From contig URXW01000024.1 in assembly GCA_900551995.1 (NCBI GenBank), forward strand, positions 1 through 27,386: a stretch of DNA of 27,386 nt, given 5' to 3'. The notes beneath the pieces are model-generated. The model made no database searches. It saw nothing but the letters and a program-made list of their open reading frames with translations, and had not been told where the DNA came from. Below, in pieces: positions 1 through 6,351 of the stretch. A program made the position numbers and the translations under genes. Position 1 is the stretch's first letter, and each line of letters begins with the position of its first letter. This DNA comes from an uncultured Eubacteriales bacterium (lineage in GTDB: Bacteria; Bacillota; Clostridia; Oscillospirales; Oscillospiraceae).

Positions 1-2
1 AC

Positions 3-338
3 GAAACATTTTACCATGGTCTGATATTGGGTATGTGCGCTGTGATGGACAACAGTTATCGCATTACCTCCAATCGCGAAGCTGGTGATGGACGGTTTGA
101 TATTCAGCTGCTTCCTTTGAATAAGCGGCTGCCTGGCATTTTGATCGAATTAAAGGCCGGAAAAGGCCGCTCTGAAACGCAGCTTGAAGACCTTGCTAAT
201 GTTGCCTTGCAACAGATTAACGACCGTGCATACAGCGTTGATCTGCAGGCAATGAATGTTACGTCAATTATAAAAATCGGCATTGCATTCTCAGGCAAAA
301 GAACACGTATTGCTGCCGAAAGGCAAAACATCGAATAA
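3..338 (+). CDS. C-terminal part of PD-(D/E)XK nuclease-domain (AAA-ATPase-like) protein, cut by window edge
   Basis: The frame is open to the left edge (it reads E-T-F-Y-H-G-L-I-L-G before the first ATG at 27), so this is the tail of a longer gene, not a 103-residue protein. The visible part matches the C-terminal PD-(D/E)XK nuclease-like domain (PDDEXK_9/DUF1703) that usually follows an AAA-ATPase-like domain in gut Bacillota and Bacteroidota proteins. The signs are the conserved F-Y-H-G start, the S-N-R-E-A-G-D-G-R-F-D-I strand with the metal-binding Asp, and I-L-I-E-L-K-A-G with the Glu-x-Lys pair. The family has many copies per genome and no settled function. A terminator follows at once. 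Base composition is lower in GC than the rest of the window, and the gene lies on the element side of the tRNA-Pro scar at 642, so it is probably cargo of an integrated element. Family call is good; role unknown. Confidence 0.75.
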   Translation, partial: ETFYHGLILGMCAVMDNSYRITSNREAGDGRFDIQLLPLNKRLPGILIELKAGKGRSETQLEDLANVALQQINDRAYSVDLQAMNVTSIIKIGIAFSGKRTRIAAERQNIE

Positions 339-349
339 CCATCTTCGCT

Positions 350-390
350 CAGCAGGCTGGCTATCATCCAAGTCAGCCTGCTGTCTTTTT
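350..390 (+). terminator. Rho-independent terminator of the PD-(D/E)XK gene
   Basis: Perfect 10-bp stem CAGCAGGCTG (350-359) with CAGCCTGCTG (374-383), 14-nt loop, then TCTTTTT. It starts 12 bases after the stop codon. Confidence 0.85.
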
Positions 391-553
391 GTCATCGCGC
401 TTCTTTCTTTGTTTATGCGGCGCAGTTTCTGAGCTGCTCGCTGCGGTAAAAAGCACCCGCTGCCGGGGACAATCCCGGTCGGAAGCACTTTTAATATACA
501 GAATTCAATCCCACACAAATCCCAAAAGACGAAAGTGGTGCCTGAAACGAACA

Positions 554-607
554 GGGCAAAAGAGTTCCAAAGAGGAACCGCAGGAGTGCCGGAAAGCACC
601 AAAGAGG
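554..607. repeat. Short direct repeats beside the tRNA-Pro scar (possible arm-type sites)
   Basis: CCAAAGAGG occurs at 567-575 and again at 599-607, 32 bases apart (about three helical turns). A degenerate relative, CAAAAGAG, lies near 557-564. The first copy sits inside a small inverted repeat, GTTCC-AAAGA-GGAAC. Such spaced short direct repeats just inside an attachment site resemble arm-type binding sites of tyrosine integrases. That role is inferred from position only. Confidence 0.35.
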
Positions 608-620
608 GCGTAACAGGCCT

Positions 621-636
621 GTCTGAAGGTTCAGAC
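621..636. repeat. 7-bp inverted repeat abutting the attachment site
   Basis: GTCTGAA-GG-TTCAGAC is a perfect inverted repeat ending five bases before the tRNA-derived segment. It is too tight for a normal RNA hairpin (2-nt loop), so a protein-binding DNA site is more likely. Function unknown. Confidence 0.4.
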
Positions 637-641
637 ATAGG

Positions 642-686
642 TTTGGGATCAAGAGACCGGGCGTTCGAGTCGCCCCACTCGGACCA
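642..686 (+). pseudogene. 3' half of tRNA-Pro(UGG): probable attachment-site copy of an integrated element
   Basis: The 45 bases read as a tRNA from the anticodon loop to the CCA end: loop TTTGGGA (642-648, anticodon TGG at 644-646), 3' anticodon strand TCAAG (649-653), variable loop AGACC, T-arm GGGCG-TTCGAGT-CGCCC (659-675), acceptor strand CACTCGG (676-682), discriminator A and CCA (684-686). Proline tRNAs typically begin with C and have A73, so the missing 5' strand should be CCGAGTG. No such strand, D-arm or 5' anticodon strand (CTTGA) is present upstream, so the gene is not intact here. Integrases often recombine in the anticodon or T-arm and leave a 3' tRNA copy at the far end of the element, so this is read as that att copy. 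An alternative is decay of a resident tRNA gene. Confidence 0.7.
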
Positions 687-690
687 GACC

Positions 691-728
691 CCCTCTAAAA
701 TCGTTGATTTCAGAGGGCTTTTCTATTT
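691..728 (+). terminator. Terminator behind the tRNA-Pro 3' fragment
   Basis: CCCTCT (691-696) pairs with AGAGGG (712-717). The inner part AAATC-GTT-GATTT also pairs across one mismatch. CTTTTCTATTTT follows. It sits four bases after CCA and looks like the original terminator of the tRNA-Pro gene, now on the chromosomal side of the scar. Confidence 0.75.
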
Positions 729-790
729 TGCTAACGATACCCCCCTGCGGCGGGTTTTCGCATCCACTGTATATACCTGCGAACCCCCCC

Positions 791-2416
791 TCACCCCTCC
801 GCTGCCAGCGCGATGGCCTGCTGGATGTGGTCGCAGAAGTTCTCCCGTCCCACCTTCTCCACGAACCCGGCGTGCTCCATCACGTGCATGGGCTGCTCGT
901 TGACGTGGGAGAAGATGACCCGCACGCCCTTCTTGGCGCACTCGTCGTACAGTGCCTCCAGCGCGTTGAGTGCCGTCACGTCCAGCGCGTTGACCATGTG
1001 CATCCGGATGACAAGGCACCGGGTAAACTCCTTGACGGTGATCTCCCCGATGTGGTCGGCCATGCCGAAGAACAGCGGCCCGCGGATCTCATACACCCGC
1101 ACGTGCAGCGGTACCTCGGTGAGCTGATCCTCCGGCATGTCTTTGTACTTCCAGCCCCGCACCTCCGTCTCGTCGCTCATGCGCTTCATGAACAGCAGTG
1201 CCGCCAGCAGCATCCCCACCTCGATGGCCACCACCAGATTGAAGATGACCGTCAGCAAAAACGTCAGCACCAGCACCAGAATGTCGCTCTTGGGGGCGCA
1301 CTTGCAGAGCCGCACAAAGGGACGCCACTGACACATATTATACGCCACGCTGAACAGGATGGCGGCGATGCAGGGCATAGGGATTAGCGCGGCGTAGGGC
1401 ATCAGCACCACCAACACCAGCACCAGCACGGCGGCGTGGATCATCCCCGCCACCGGCGTGCGTCCTCCGGACTTGATGTTGGCGGCGGTGCGGGCGATCG
1501 CCCCCGTAGCGGGGATACCGCCGAACAGCGCGGAGCCTACGTTGCCGATACCCTGCGCGATCAGCTCCGTGTTGGAGTTGTGGTGCGTCGCCACCATGCC
1601 GTCCGCCACCACGCAGGAGAGCAAGCTCTCAATGGCGGCCAGTATCGCGATGGTAAACGCACTTGGCAGCATACTCTGCACCGTCTCAAAGGAGAACGAC
1701 GGCACCGTGAACGACGGCAGCCTGTTGGAGATGGTATAGAGGTCGCCGATGGTGTTCACCGGCAGATCGAAAAGCTTCACCATGGCGATACCCGCCAGCA
1801 CGGCGATAAGGCTGCCGGGGATCAGCTTATTGATCCGCGGCCAGATAATAAGAATGGCGAGACACACCGCGCCCACCGCCGCCGCCCACAGGTTCACCGT
1901 GTCCAGACTGCGAAAAAAGCACGCGGCCTTCTCCATGGTCTCAATGGGCTTTTCCCCGTAGCTCACGCCGAAAAAGTCCTTCCACTGCCCAATAAAAATC
2001 GTCACGGCAATACCGGCGGTAAACCCCGTGGTGATGGTGTAGGGAATAAAGCGTATCAGGCTCCCCAGCTTCAAAACACCCATCAGAATGAGGATGATAC
2101 CCGCCATGACGGTGGCGACCGCCAGCCCGCCCAGACCGTTCTCCGCCACGATCCCCGCCACAATGGTGGCAAAGGCGGCGGTGGGTCCCGCGATCTGCAC
2201 CCGGCTGCCGCCGAAGCAGGAGATCAGGAACCCCGCCACAATGGCGGTGTAAATGCCCTGCTCCGGGCCGACGCCGCTGGCAAGAGCCAGCGCGATGGAC
2301 AGGGGCAGCGCGATGATAGCCACGATAACGCCCGCAACCGCGTCCTTGGCGAACTGCTTGCCGGAATAGGACTTCAAGCAGTCGAACAGCGCGGGGGCGA
2401 AAACTCTCTTATGCAT
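791..2416 (-). CDS. SulP-family inorganic anion transporter with C-terminal STAS domain
   Basis: 541 residues, usual length for bacterial SulP/SLC26 proteins. These are membrane transporters that move sulfate, bicarbonate or related anions by proton- or sodium-coupled uptake or exchange. Residues about 15-410 are a series of hydrophobic segments starting with the typical S-G-K-Q-F-A-K-D-A-V-A-G entry and including G-P-T-A-A-F-A and the loop G-G-I-P-A-T-G-A-I-A-R-T. Residues about 435-541 form a STAS domain, with R-M-H-M-V-N-A-L-D-V-T at the place where regulatory STAS domains carry their Asp-x-Ser/Thr site. The ATG at 2416 has GAGAGAGG upstream. Its promoter diverges from that of the NifX-like gene, with a symmetrical hairpin between them. 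The substrate cannot be read from sequence; sulfate or bicarbonate is likeliest, and molybdate is possible given the neighbour. Confidence 0.93.
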   Translation of the reverse strand: MHKRVFAPALFDCLKSYSGKQFAKDAVAGVIVAIIALPLSIALALASGVGPEQGIYTAIVAGFLISCFGGSRVQIAGPTAAFATIVAGIVAENGLGGLAVATVMAGIILILMGVLKLGSLIRFIPYTITTGFTAGIAVTIFIGQWKDFFGVSYGEKPIETMEKAACFFRSLDTVNLWAAAVGAVCLAILIIWPRINKLIPGSLIAVLAGIAMVKLFDLPVNTIGDLYTISNRLPSFTVPSFSFETVQSMLPSAFTIAILAAIESLLSCVVADGMVATHHNSNTELIAQGIGNVGSALFGGIPATGAIARTAANIKSGGRTPVAGMIHAAVLVLVLVVLMPYAALIPMPCIAAILFSVAYNMCQWRPFVRLCKCAPKSDILVLVLTFLLTVIFNLVVAIEVGMLLAALLFMKRMSDETEVRGWKYKDMPEDQLTEVPLHVRVYEIRGPLFFGMADHIGEITVKEFTRCLVIRMHMVNALDVTALNALEALYDECAKKGVRVIFSHVNEQPMHVMEHAGFVEKVGRENFCDHIQQAIALAAEG

Positions 2417-2459
2417 AAGGTACCTCTCTCATCCGTTTTTGCCGCGGAGCAGCCCCTCC

Positions 2460-2488
2460 ATCATAGCCCTTTCCCCCCGCTGCCGCAA
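2460..2488 (-). promoter_or_regulatory. Likely sigma-A promoter of the SulP gene
   Basis: On the minus strand, TTGCGG (2483-2488), 17-base spacer, TATGAT (2460-2465). It lies about 45 bases upstream of the start codon and just downstream, in the direction of transcription, of the palindrome at 2492-2517. Confidence 0.55.
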
Positions 2489-2491
2489 CCG

Positions 2492-2517
2492 AAAAAACGG
2501 CGAAAAAGCCGTTTTTT
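2492..2517. terminator. Symmetrical A-tract/T-tract hairpin between divergent promoters
   Basis: AAAAAACGGC-GAAAAA-GCCGTTTTTT, a perfect 10-bp stem with U-tracts in both directions. It lies between two divergent promoters, not behind a gene, so it may insulate them or stop stray antisense transcripts. Confidence 0.65.
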
Positions 2518-2527
2518 AGGCGATTTC

Positions 2528-2546
2528 TTTGTGGGATTGCCACAAA
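2528..2546. promoter_or_regulatory. Inverted repeat in the sulP/nifX-like divergent region
   Basis: TTTGTGG-GATTG-CCACAAA, a perfect 7-bp inverted repeat about 30 bases upstream of the NifX-like -35 box. A possible operator for the divergent pair; no known motif recognised. Confidence 0.4.
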
Positions 2547-2575
2547 TCCCCTCTTTTTCCGTCTGCCCCCTCCTG

Positions 2576-2603
2576 TTGACTTTCCGAAAATCCGCGTTAT
2601 AAT
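2576..2603 (+). promoter_or_regulatory. Strong sigma-A promoter of the NifX-like gene
   Basis: TTGACT (2576-2581), 16-base spacer, TATAAT (2598-2603). Transcription should start near 2610, just before the GAGGAGGAG ribosome binding site at 2616-2624. Confidence 0.8.
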
Positions 2604-2633
2604 CACAGTATATATCGAGGAGGAGAACCCACA

Positions 2634-3035
2634 ATGAAAATCGCAGTTACCTATGACAACGGTGAAATTTTCCAGCACTTCGGACATACGGCGCAGTTCA
2701 AGCTCTACGAAACGGAAAACAACAAGATCGTCCGCGAGACGGTGGTGGACACCAACGGCAGCGGCCACGGTGCGCTGGCGGGCTTCCTGATGGAGCAGGG
2801 GGTGGATACCCTGATCTGCGGCGGCATCGGCGGCGGCGCACAGGCGGCACTGGCGGAGGCGGGCATCAAGCTGTACGGCGGCGTCAGCGGCGGGGCGGAT
2901 GCGGCAGTTGCCGCGCTGCTGTCGGGGAATCTGGGCTATGACCCCAACGTTCGCTGCGACCACCACGACCACGCCCACGGCGAGGGCGACCACACCTGCG
3001 GCGACCACGGCTGCGGTCACCACGGCTGCCACTGA
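2634..3035 (+). CDS. NifX/NifB-type iron-molybdenum-cluster-binding family protein with His/Cys-rich tail
   Basis: 133 residues. Residues 1-105 match the dinitrogenase iron-molybdenum cofactor biosynthesis fold (NifX, NafY, C-terminal NifB): start M-K-I-A-V-T-Y-D-N-G, then F-Q-H-F-G-H, the glycine run I-C-G-G-I-G-G-G-A-Q-A-A-L, and G-I-K-L-Y-G-G-V-S-G. Such stand-alone proteins occur widely in anaerobes that do not fix nitrogen. They are thought to carry or hold Fe-S or Mo-containing clusters. The tail from 108 to 133 is extraordinary for metal ligands: nine His and four Cys among 26 residues in D-H and C-G-x-H patterns, suggesting that the protein binds or stores Zn, Ni, Fe or a cluster. It has its own strong promoter and a GAGGAGGAG site. 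No nif structural genes lie nearby, so a role in nitrogenase is not supported. Confidence 0.9.
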   Translation: MKIAVTYDNGEIFQHFGHTAQFKLYETENNKIVRETVVDTNGSGHGALAGFLMEQGVDTLICGGIGGGAQAALAEAGIKLYGGVSGGADAAVAALLSGNLGYDPNVRCDHHDHAHGEGDHTCGDHGCGHHGCH

Positions 3036-3045
3036 ATACCGAACA

Positions 3046-3080
3046 CAAGACCACCCGGACAAATCGTCCGGGTGGTCTTG
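3046..3080. terminator. Long perfect hairpin behind the NifX-like gene
   Basis: CAAGACCACCCGGAC (3046-3060) pairs fully with GTCCGGGTGGTCTTG (3066-3080) around a 5-nt loop. It begins 10 bases after the stop codon. There is no long U-tract, so it may end or stabilise the mRNA. Confidence 0.6.
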
Positions 3081-3137
3081 CCTGCTTGTCGATAAATCCC
3101 CCGGCGTGTGCAGTCCTTCCGCATTACAGGGGGAGCT

Positions 3138-3260
3138 CGAGGGGGCAAAGCCCGCCTCGAATCGGATCAAATGCCGCGCTAAGCCTTGCTATGCAAGGCG
3201 TGCGTGGAGCGAAGCGAATATTTTCGTGCCGCAAAGCGGCACGAAAATAACGGCATTATA
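3138..3260. repeat. Palindrome-rich intergenic repeat, copy A
   Basis: Three hairpins in series: 3138-3159 (CGAGGGGGC/GCCCGCCTCG with one bulge), 3183-3199 (GCCTTGC-TAT-GCAAGGC) and 3219-3249 (a perfect 14-bp stem, TATTTTCGTGCCGC / GCGGCACGAAAATA, loop AAA), followed by the tail ACGGCATTAT. The last hairpin and its tail recur in inverted orientation at the right edge of the window. No coding signal. It looks like a dispersed REP/MITE-type element. Confidence 0.6.
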
Positions 3261-3272
3261 GCCGCCTGTGCC

Positions 3273-4022
3273 TTACAGCGATTCAAAATTATACCGTGGC
3301 TTGCCGCGGCTCTTCCTGCCGTACTCGATAGCCTCCGCCGGGCAGCGGCAGATGCACGCCATGCAGTGGGTGCACTCCCCGCCCCAGACGGGTCTGCCGT
3401 CCCTGATCGTGATGTTGTTGGTGGGGCATAACCGGGCGCACAGCCCGCAGCCGGTGCAGCCGCTGCCGGCGGTGAACGCTTTCGCCTTCACGAAGCAGCC
3501 GTAGAAAATGGGATTCACCGGCCCGCTCATAAACCGGTCATAGAGCCGCCTCCCCGTGGCGGGAAAGGCTGCGCCCCTCCGGATGGTGTCGATGGCGCGG
3601 TCGATGTCCGGCTCCGCCTTGGCGACGATCCGCCGCGCCTGCTCCTTCTCCGGCGCGTTGAACATGGCGATGTAGTTCTCCGGCATGACGATCTGCGCCG
3701 TCCCCATGGCGGTAAGCCCCTTCCCTTGGCACAGCTCCCGGTTGTACCTGTCCGCGCTGCCGATCTCCGTGCCGCAGGTCATAACGAACCACACCCGCTC
3801 CGCGCCCACCAGCTCCGTCGCCAGCAGCCACTCTCCCACCACGCGGGGAATACGCCACGCATAGGTGGGTGTGACGATAATAAGGCAATTCCCCGTTTCG
3901 ATGGGCGACGTGTCGCCCGCCTTCACCCGCTCATTCATGCTGAGGAGCGTGTCCCCCAGCGCGTCCGCCAGACGCTGCGCCACATATTTGCTGTTGCCGG
4001 TGCCGGAAAAATAAAAAACCAT
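3273..4022 (-). CDS. EFR1-family flavodoxin-ferredoxin fusion protein
   Basis: 249 residues. The N-terminal half is flavodoxin-like: F-Y-F-S-G-T-G-N-S-K at 4-12 is the FMN phosphate loop, and T-P-T-Y-A-W-R-I-P at 51-59 is the next FMN contact. The C-terminal part carries two 4Fe-4S motifs: C189-x2-C192-x2-C195-x3-C199-P and C217-x2-C220-x2-C223-x3-C227-P. This layout (flavodoxin then 2[4Fe-4S]) is the EFR1 family of anaerobic Bacillota. The protein should be a cytoplasmic one-electron/two-electron carrier, partner unknown. The ATG at 4022 follows GGAGAGG by five bases. The promoter is about 140 bases upstream, leaving a long leader. The neighbouring transporter gene on the other strand has no clear functional link. 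Confidence 0.9.
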   Translation of the reverse strand: MVFYFSGTGNSKYVAQRLADALGDTLLSMNERVKAGDTSPIETGNCLIIVTPTYAWRIPRVVGEWLLATELVGAERVWFVMTCGTEIGSADRYNRELCQGKGLTAMGTAQIVMPENYIAMFNAPEKEQARRIVAKAEPDIDRAIDTIRRGAAFPATGRRLYDRFMSGPVNPIFYGCFVKAKAFTAGSGCTGCGLCARLCPTNNITIRDGRPVWGGECTHCMACICRCPAEAIEYGRKSRGKPRYNFESL

Positions 4023-4163
4023 TTCGCCTCTCCTTACTGGTTTGTAAACCGCCCGTTTTCCCCATACTGTGGGTAGGAAAAACCTCCTCCCGCCGTCCCT
4101 CGGCGGACATCGGGCGTCCCTGCCCCTGTGTCCAACTTGACGTCAGTAGTTTATACAATACAG

Positions 4164-4192
4164 ATTATAACATGATGTCACCCTGCCGTCAC
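4164..4192 (-). promoter_or_regulatory. Likely promoter of the EFR1 gene
   Basis: Minus strand: GTGACG (4187-4192), 17-base spacer, TATAAT (4164-4169). The -10 box is perfect and the -35 box weak. This implies a leader of about 130 bases before the ATG at 4022. Confidence 0.5.
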
Positions 4193-4282
4193 CCCCTAAA
4201 AGGGCACTTTTGCCCTCCCGTGACACATCCGATTTTAACAGGGGCGCGGCTGATTTTTTCCGCCAAAGGACACGCCGGGGGG

Positions 4283-4311
4283 TTGACATTTGGCGCATCT
4301 GTGCCTATACT
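4283..4311 (+). promoter_or_regulatory. Strong sigma-A promoter of the ThrE-family gene
   Basis: Perfect TTGACA (4283-4288), 17-base spacer, TATACT (4306-4311), about 55 bases before the start codon. Confidence 0.8.
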
Positions 4312-4367
4312 GTCCGTCGTGGTAAATGTACGAAAAATTTTGTAACAGCAACGCATAGGAGACTTTT

Positions 4368-5597
4368 ATGGACTACTATCTGCTGACCGATCTGGCGGCA
4401 ACCATGGGATACCATCTGGCGATGTCCGGCGCGGAGACGTTCCGGGTGGAGGACACCATCCACCGCATCCTGCTGGCATACGGCGTGGAATGTGAGGTCT
4501 TTGCCATCCCCAACAGCGTCTCCGTCAGTCTGGAAGCGGCAAACGGAAAACCGCTGATGATCATGCGCCGTATCGGTTTTCACGGCAACGATTTGGAAAA
4601 AATGGAAAAACTAAACGCTTTAAGCCGCCAGATTTGTGCGAAAAAGCCCGCGGCGGATGAGGCGATGGAATGGCTCCACGAGACGCTGGCGTCCTGCCGG
4701 ACGTACAGCACAGGTGCATTTTACCTGGGAAATGTGCTGGTGGGCATCGGATTTTGCCTCGTGTTCGGCGGTGCGCTGTCGGACTGCCTGTGGGCGGGAC
4801 TGATCGGTCTCATCATCGGTCTTGTGACGCGCTTCATGGACAGGCGGGAGGCGAACCCCTTCTTCAGCACCATACTGGCGTCGTGCCTTATGGCTCTGCC
4901 CGCGTATGCGGCGGCGGGGCTGGGCTGGCTGAAAAGCCCGGACGCCGCCATTATCGGCGCGCTGATGCTGCTGGTGCCGGGGCTGCTCATCACCAACTCC
5001 ATGCGCGACATCATCTACGGCGACACGAACTCCGGCATCTTCCGCATCGTGCAGGTGGTGCTCACCGCGCTCGCCATCGCCCTGGGCACGGCTGCCGCGT
5101 GGCGTCTCACCGCAGGGCTGTACGGGCAAACCGCTTCTGCCACAATGAGTTGGCCGGCGTGGGCGCAGGCTGTGGCGGTGTTCGTGGGCTGCTGCGGCTT
5201 CTGCATTCTGTTCAACGTCCACGGGCGCGGGCTGGTGCTGTGCATCATCGGCGGCGCGGCGGCGTGGATGGTCTATCTGCTGTGCGGCGCGCTGGGGTGC
5301 GACGTGTACGCCGCCAATCTGTTCGCAGCCGTGTTCGCGGCACTGTACGCTGAGATCATGGCGCGGGTGCGGAAGTGCCCCGCCACGCCGTATCTGGTCA
5401 TCGCCACGATCCCCATGCTGCCGGGAGCCGGCGTGTACTACACCATGAGCCTTGGGCTGGAGGGCAGCATGATGGCGTCCGTTGCCAAGGGCCTGCAGAC
5501 CATCGGTATCGCCGGGTCTCTGGCGGTGGGTATCCTGCTGGTGTCCACCGTGTTCCGCCTGATCGGACGCCGGAGCGAACGCAGCGGACGCGGATGA
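4368..5597 (+). CDS. ThrE-family threonine/serine exporter (fused two-domain form)
   Basis: 409 residues, a membrane exporter of the ThrE family, whose studied members expel threonine and serine. Residues 1-110 are the soluble N-terminal region with the conserved M-S-G-A-E-T-F-R-V-E-D-T start and C-E-V-F-A-I-P-N-S-V, typical of the DUF1212 (ThrE) domain. About ten hydrophobic segments follow, with L-V-P-G-L-L-I-T-N-S-M-R-D in the middle and P-Y-L-V-I-A-T-I-P-M-L-P-G-A-G-V-Y-Y in the second (DUF3815-like) half. In many Bacillota these halves are two separate genes; here they are one chain. AGGAG lies eight bases before ATG, and a consensus promoter is upstream. It is a single-gene unit closed by the terminator at 5598. 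Substrate is inferred from the family only. Confidence 0.9.
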   Translation: MDYYLLTDLAATMGYHLAMSGAETFRVEDTIHRILLAYGVECEVFAIPNSVSVSLEAANGKPLMIMRRIGFHGNDLEKMEKLNALSRQICAKKPAADEAMEWLHETLASCRTYSTGAFYLGNVLVGIGFCLVFGGALSDCLWAGLIGLIIGLVTRFMDRREANPFFSTILASCLMALPAYAAAGLGWLKSPDAAIIGALMLLVPGLLITNSMRDIIYGDTNSGIFRIVQVVLTALAIALGTAAAWRLTAGLYGQTASATMSWPAWAQAVAVFVGCCGFCILFNVHGRGLVLCIIGGAAAWMVYLLCGALGCDVYAANLFAAVFAALYAEIMARVRKCPATPYLVIATIPMLPGAGVYYTMSLGLEGSMMASVAKGLQTIGIAGSLAVGILLVSTVFRLIGRRSERSGRG

Positions 5598-5637
5598 AAA
5601 AAAGCAAGTCAAGGGACGTTCCTTGACTTGCTTTTTT
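5598..5637. terminator. Bidirectional terminator shared by the exporter and the ECF S component
   Basis: AAAAAAGCAAGTCAAGG / CCTTGACTTGCTTTTTT, a perfect 17-bp stem with a 6-nt loop. It starts right after the exporter stop codon and lies 27 bases past the end of the convergent gene. Confidence 0.92.
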
Positions 5638-5664
5638 GCTTCGATCCTGCGCCGTGGGCGGTGG

Positions 5665-6228
5665 TCACGGCATTTGGATGTTGGTTTTTTGCAGAGCCTT
5701 CCGCAAGGCGAGGCACAGCGGCGGGGCGATGATGATAGCCACCGCACCGTTGAAAAGAGAGGCGGGGATCTTCAGAAGCAGCGCGGCACCGGCAACGGGA
5801 GCCGTAAGCCCGCCGAGGAGCAGCCCGTCGTAGGCAAAGGACTTGAAAAAGTAGAGGACGTAATACGCCAGACAGCCCAGCGCGGCGGCAGCCGTGCACC
5901 GTCCGTACTTGGGCGTCACACGATCCTTCATGGCAAAGCCGGCCACCATGCCCATAACGCCCTTGGTAATAAAGGTGATCCAACATTCCGCGGCAAAGGC
6001 GGGGTTGGTCAGGTCGTACAGGGCAGAGCCGAGACCGGACGCCACACCGCCCACAGGCCCCAGCAGCAGGCCGGACAGGCAGCACATAATGTTGGCAAGC
6101 GTGAAAGAGGTGCGCCCGCCGATGGCGATGGGCATGGTGATACGCAGGTAGTTGCTGACGAATACAAGGGCGGTCATCATGCCCAGCGCGGTCAGCTTAT
6201 TGAGACTTTTTTTGTTAATGGGAAACAC
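5665..6228 (-). CDS. ECF transporter S component (solitary)
   Basis: 187 residues with five or six hydrophobic segments. The N-terminus L-T-A-L-G-M-M-T-A-L is the short helix typical of ECF S components, which bind one vitamin or small solute in the membrane and work with a shared EcfA/A'/T energizing module. The motif N-I-M-C-C-L-S-G-L-L-L-G-P-V-G-G plus the loop A-L-Y-D-L-T-N-P is most like the general S-component family (PF12822, FolT/PanT-like). No EcfA or EcfT gene is nearby, so this is a group II type that borrows a distant module. The start is GTG at 6228, chosen for AGGAGAAGG upstream. The operator-like inverted repeat at 6261-6290 suggests regulation by a DNA-binding repressor, not by a riboswitch. 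Substrate unknown. Confidence 0.85.
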   Translation of the reverse strand: MFPINKKSLNKLTALGMMTALVFVSNYLRITMPIAIGGRTSFTLANIMCCLSGLLLGPVGGVASGLGSALYDLTNPAFAAECWITFITKGVMGMVAGFAMKDRVTPKYGRCTAAAALGCLAYYVLYFFKSFAYDGLLLGGLTAPVAGAALLLKIPASLFNGAVAIIIAPPLCLALRKALQKTNIQMP

Positions 6229-6260
6229 TTCCTTCTCCTAAGATGCCCCCATCATAACAG

Positions 6261-6290
6261 CGAACTGGTACTATTGCAAATACCAGTTCG
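6261..6290. promoter_or_regulatory. 10-bp inverted-repeat operator (or leader hairpin) upstream of the ECF S gene
   Basis: CGAACTGGTA (6261-6270) and TACCAGTTCG (6281-6290) are a perfect inverted repeat with a 10-base centre. A second overlapping inverted repeat, ATTGC...GCAAT (6273-6277/6289-6293), is interleaved with it. On the minus strand it follows a possible -10 box TATATT (6299-6304), where a repressor would block transcription. No U-tract follows, so a terminator is unlikely. It does not match the BirA or NiaR sites known to me. Confidence 0.6.
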
Positions 6291-6351
6291 CAATAATTTA
6301 ATATACCCACATAGGCGCACAGAGCGTCGCGCGCCGCGGGACGGGCGCAGC

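Noticed and set aside
420..690. tmRNA, T-box or tRNA-Sec
   Set aside because: A tRNA-like 3' end is present, but there is no 5' acceptor strand, no tag reading frame with typical ending, and the T-box-like AGAGGAACCGC lacks the rest of the leader and any synthetase gene. A proline tRNA 3' half explains the sequence.
535..903. Open frame of 122 codons across the tRNA fragment and terminator
   Set aside because: It reads through the tRNA-Pro 3' half, a terminator and the end of the SulP gene, with no ribosome binding site.
2634..3035. Nitrogen fixation gene
   Set aside because: Only the NifX/NifB-type fold is present; no nifH, D, K, E or radical-SAM NifB nearby, and such stand-alone proteins are common in non-fixing anaerobes.
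3273..4311. EFR1 and the ThrE-type exporter as one system
   Set aside because: They have separate divergent promoters and no known biochemical link; chance neighbours are more likely.
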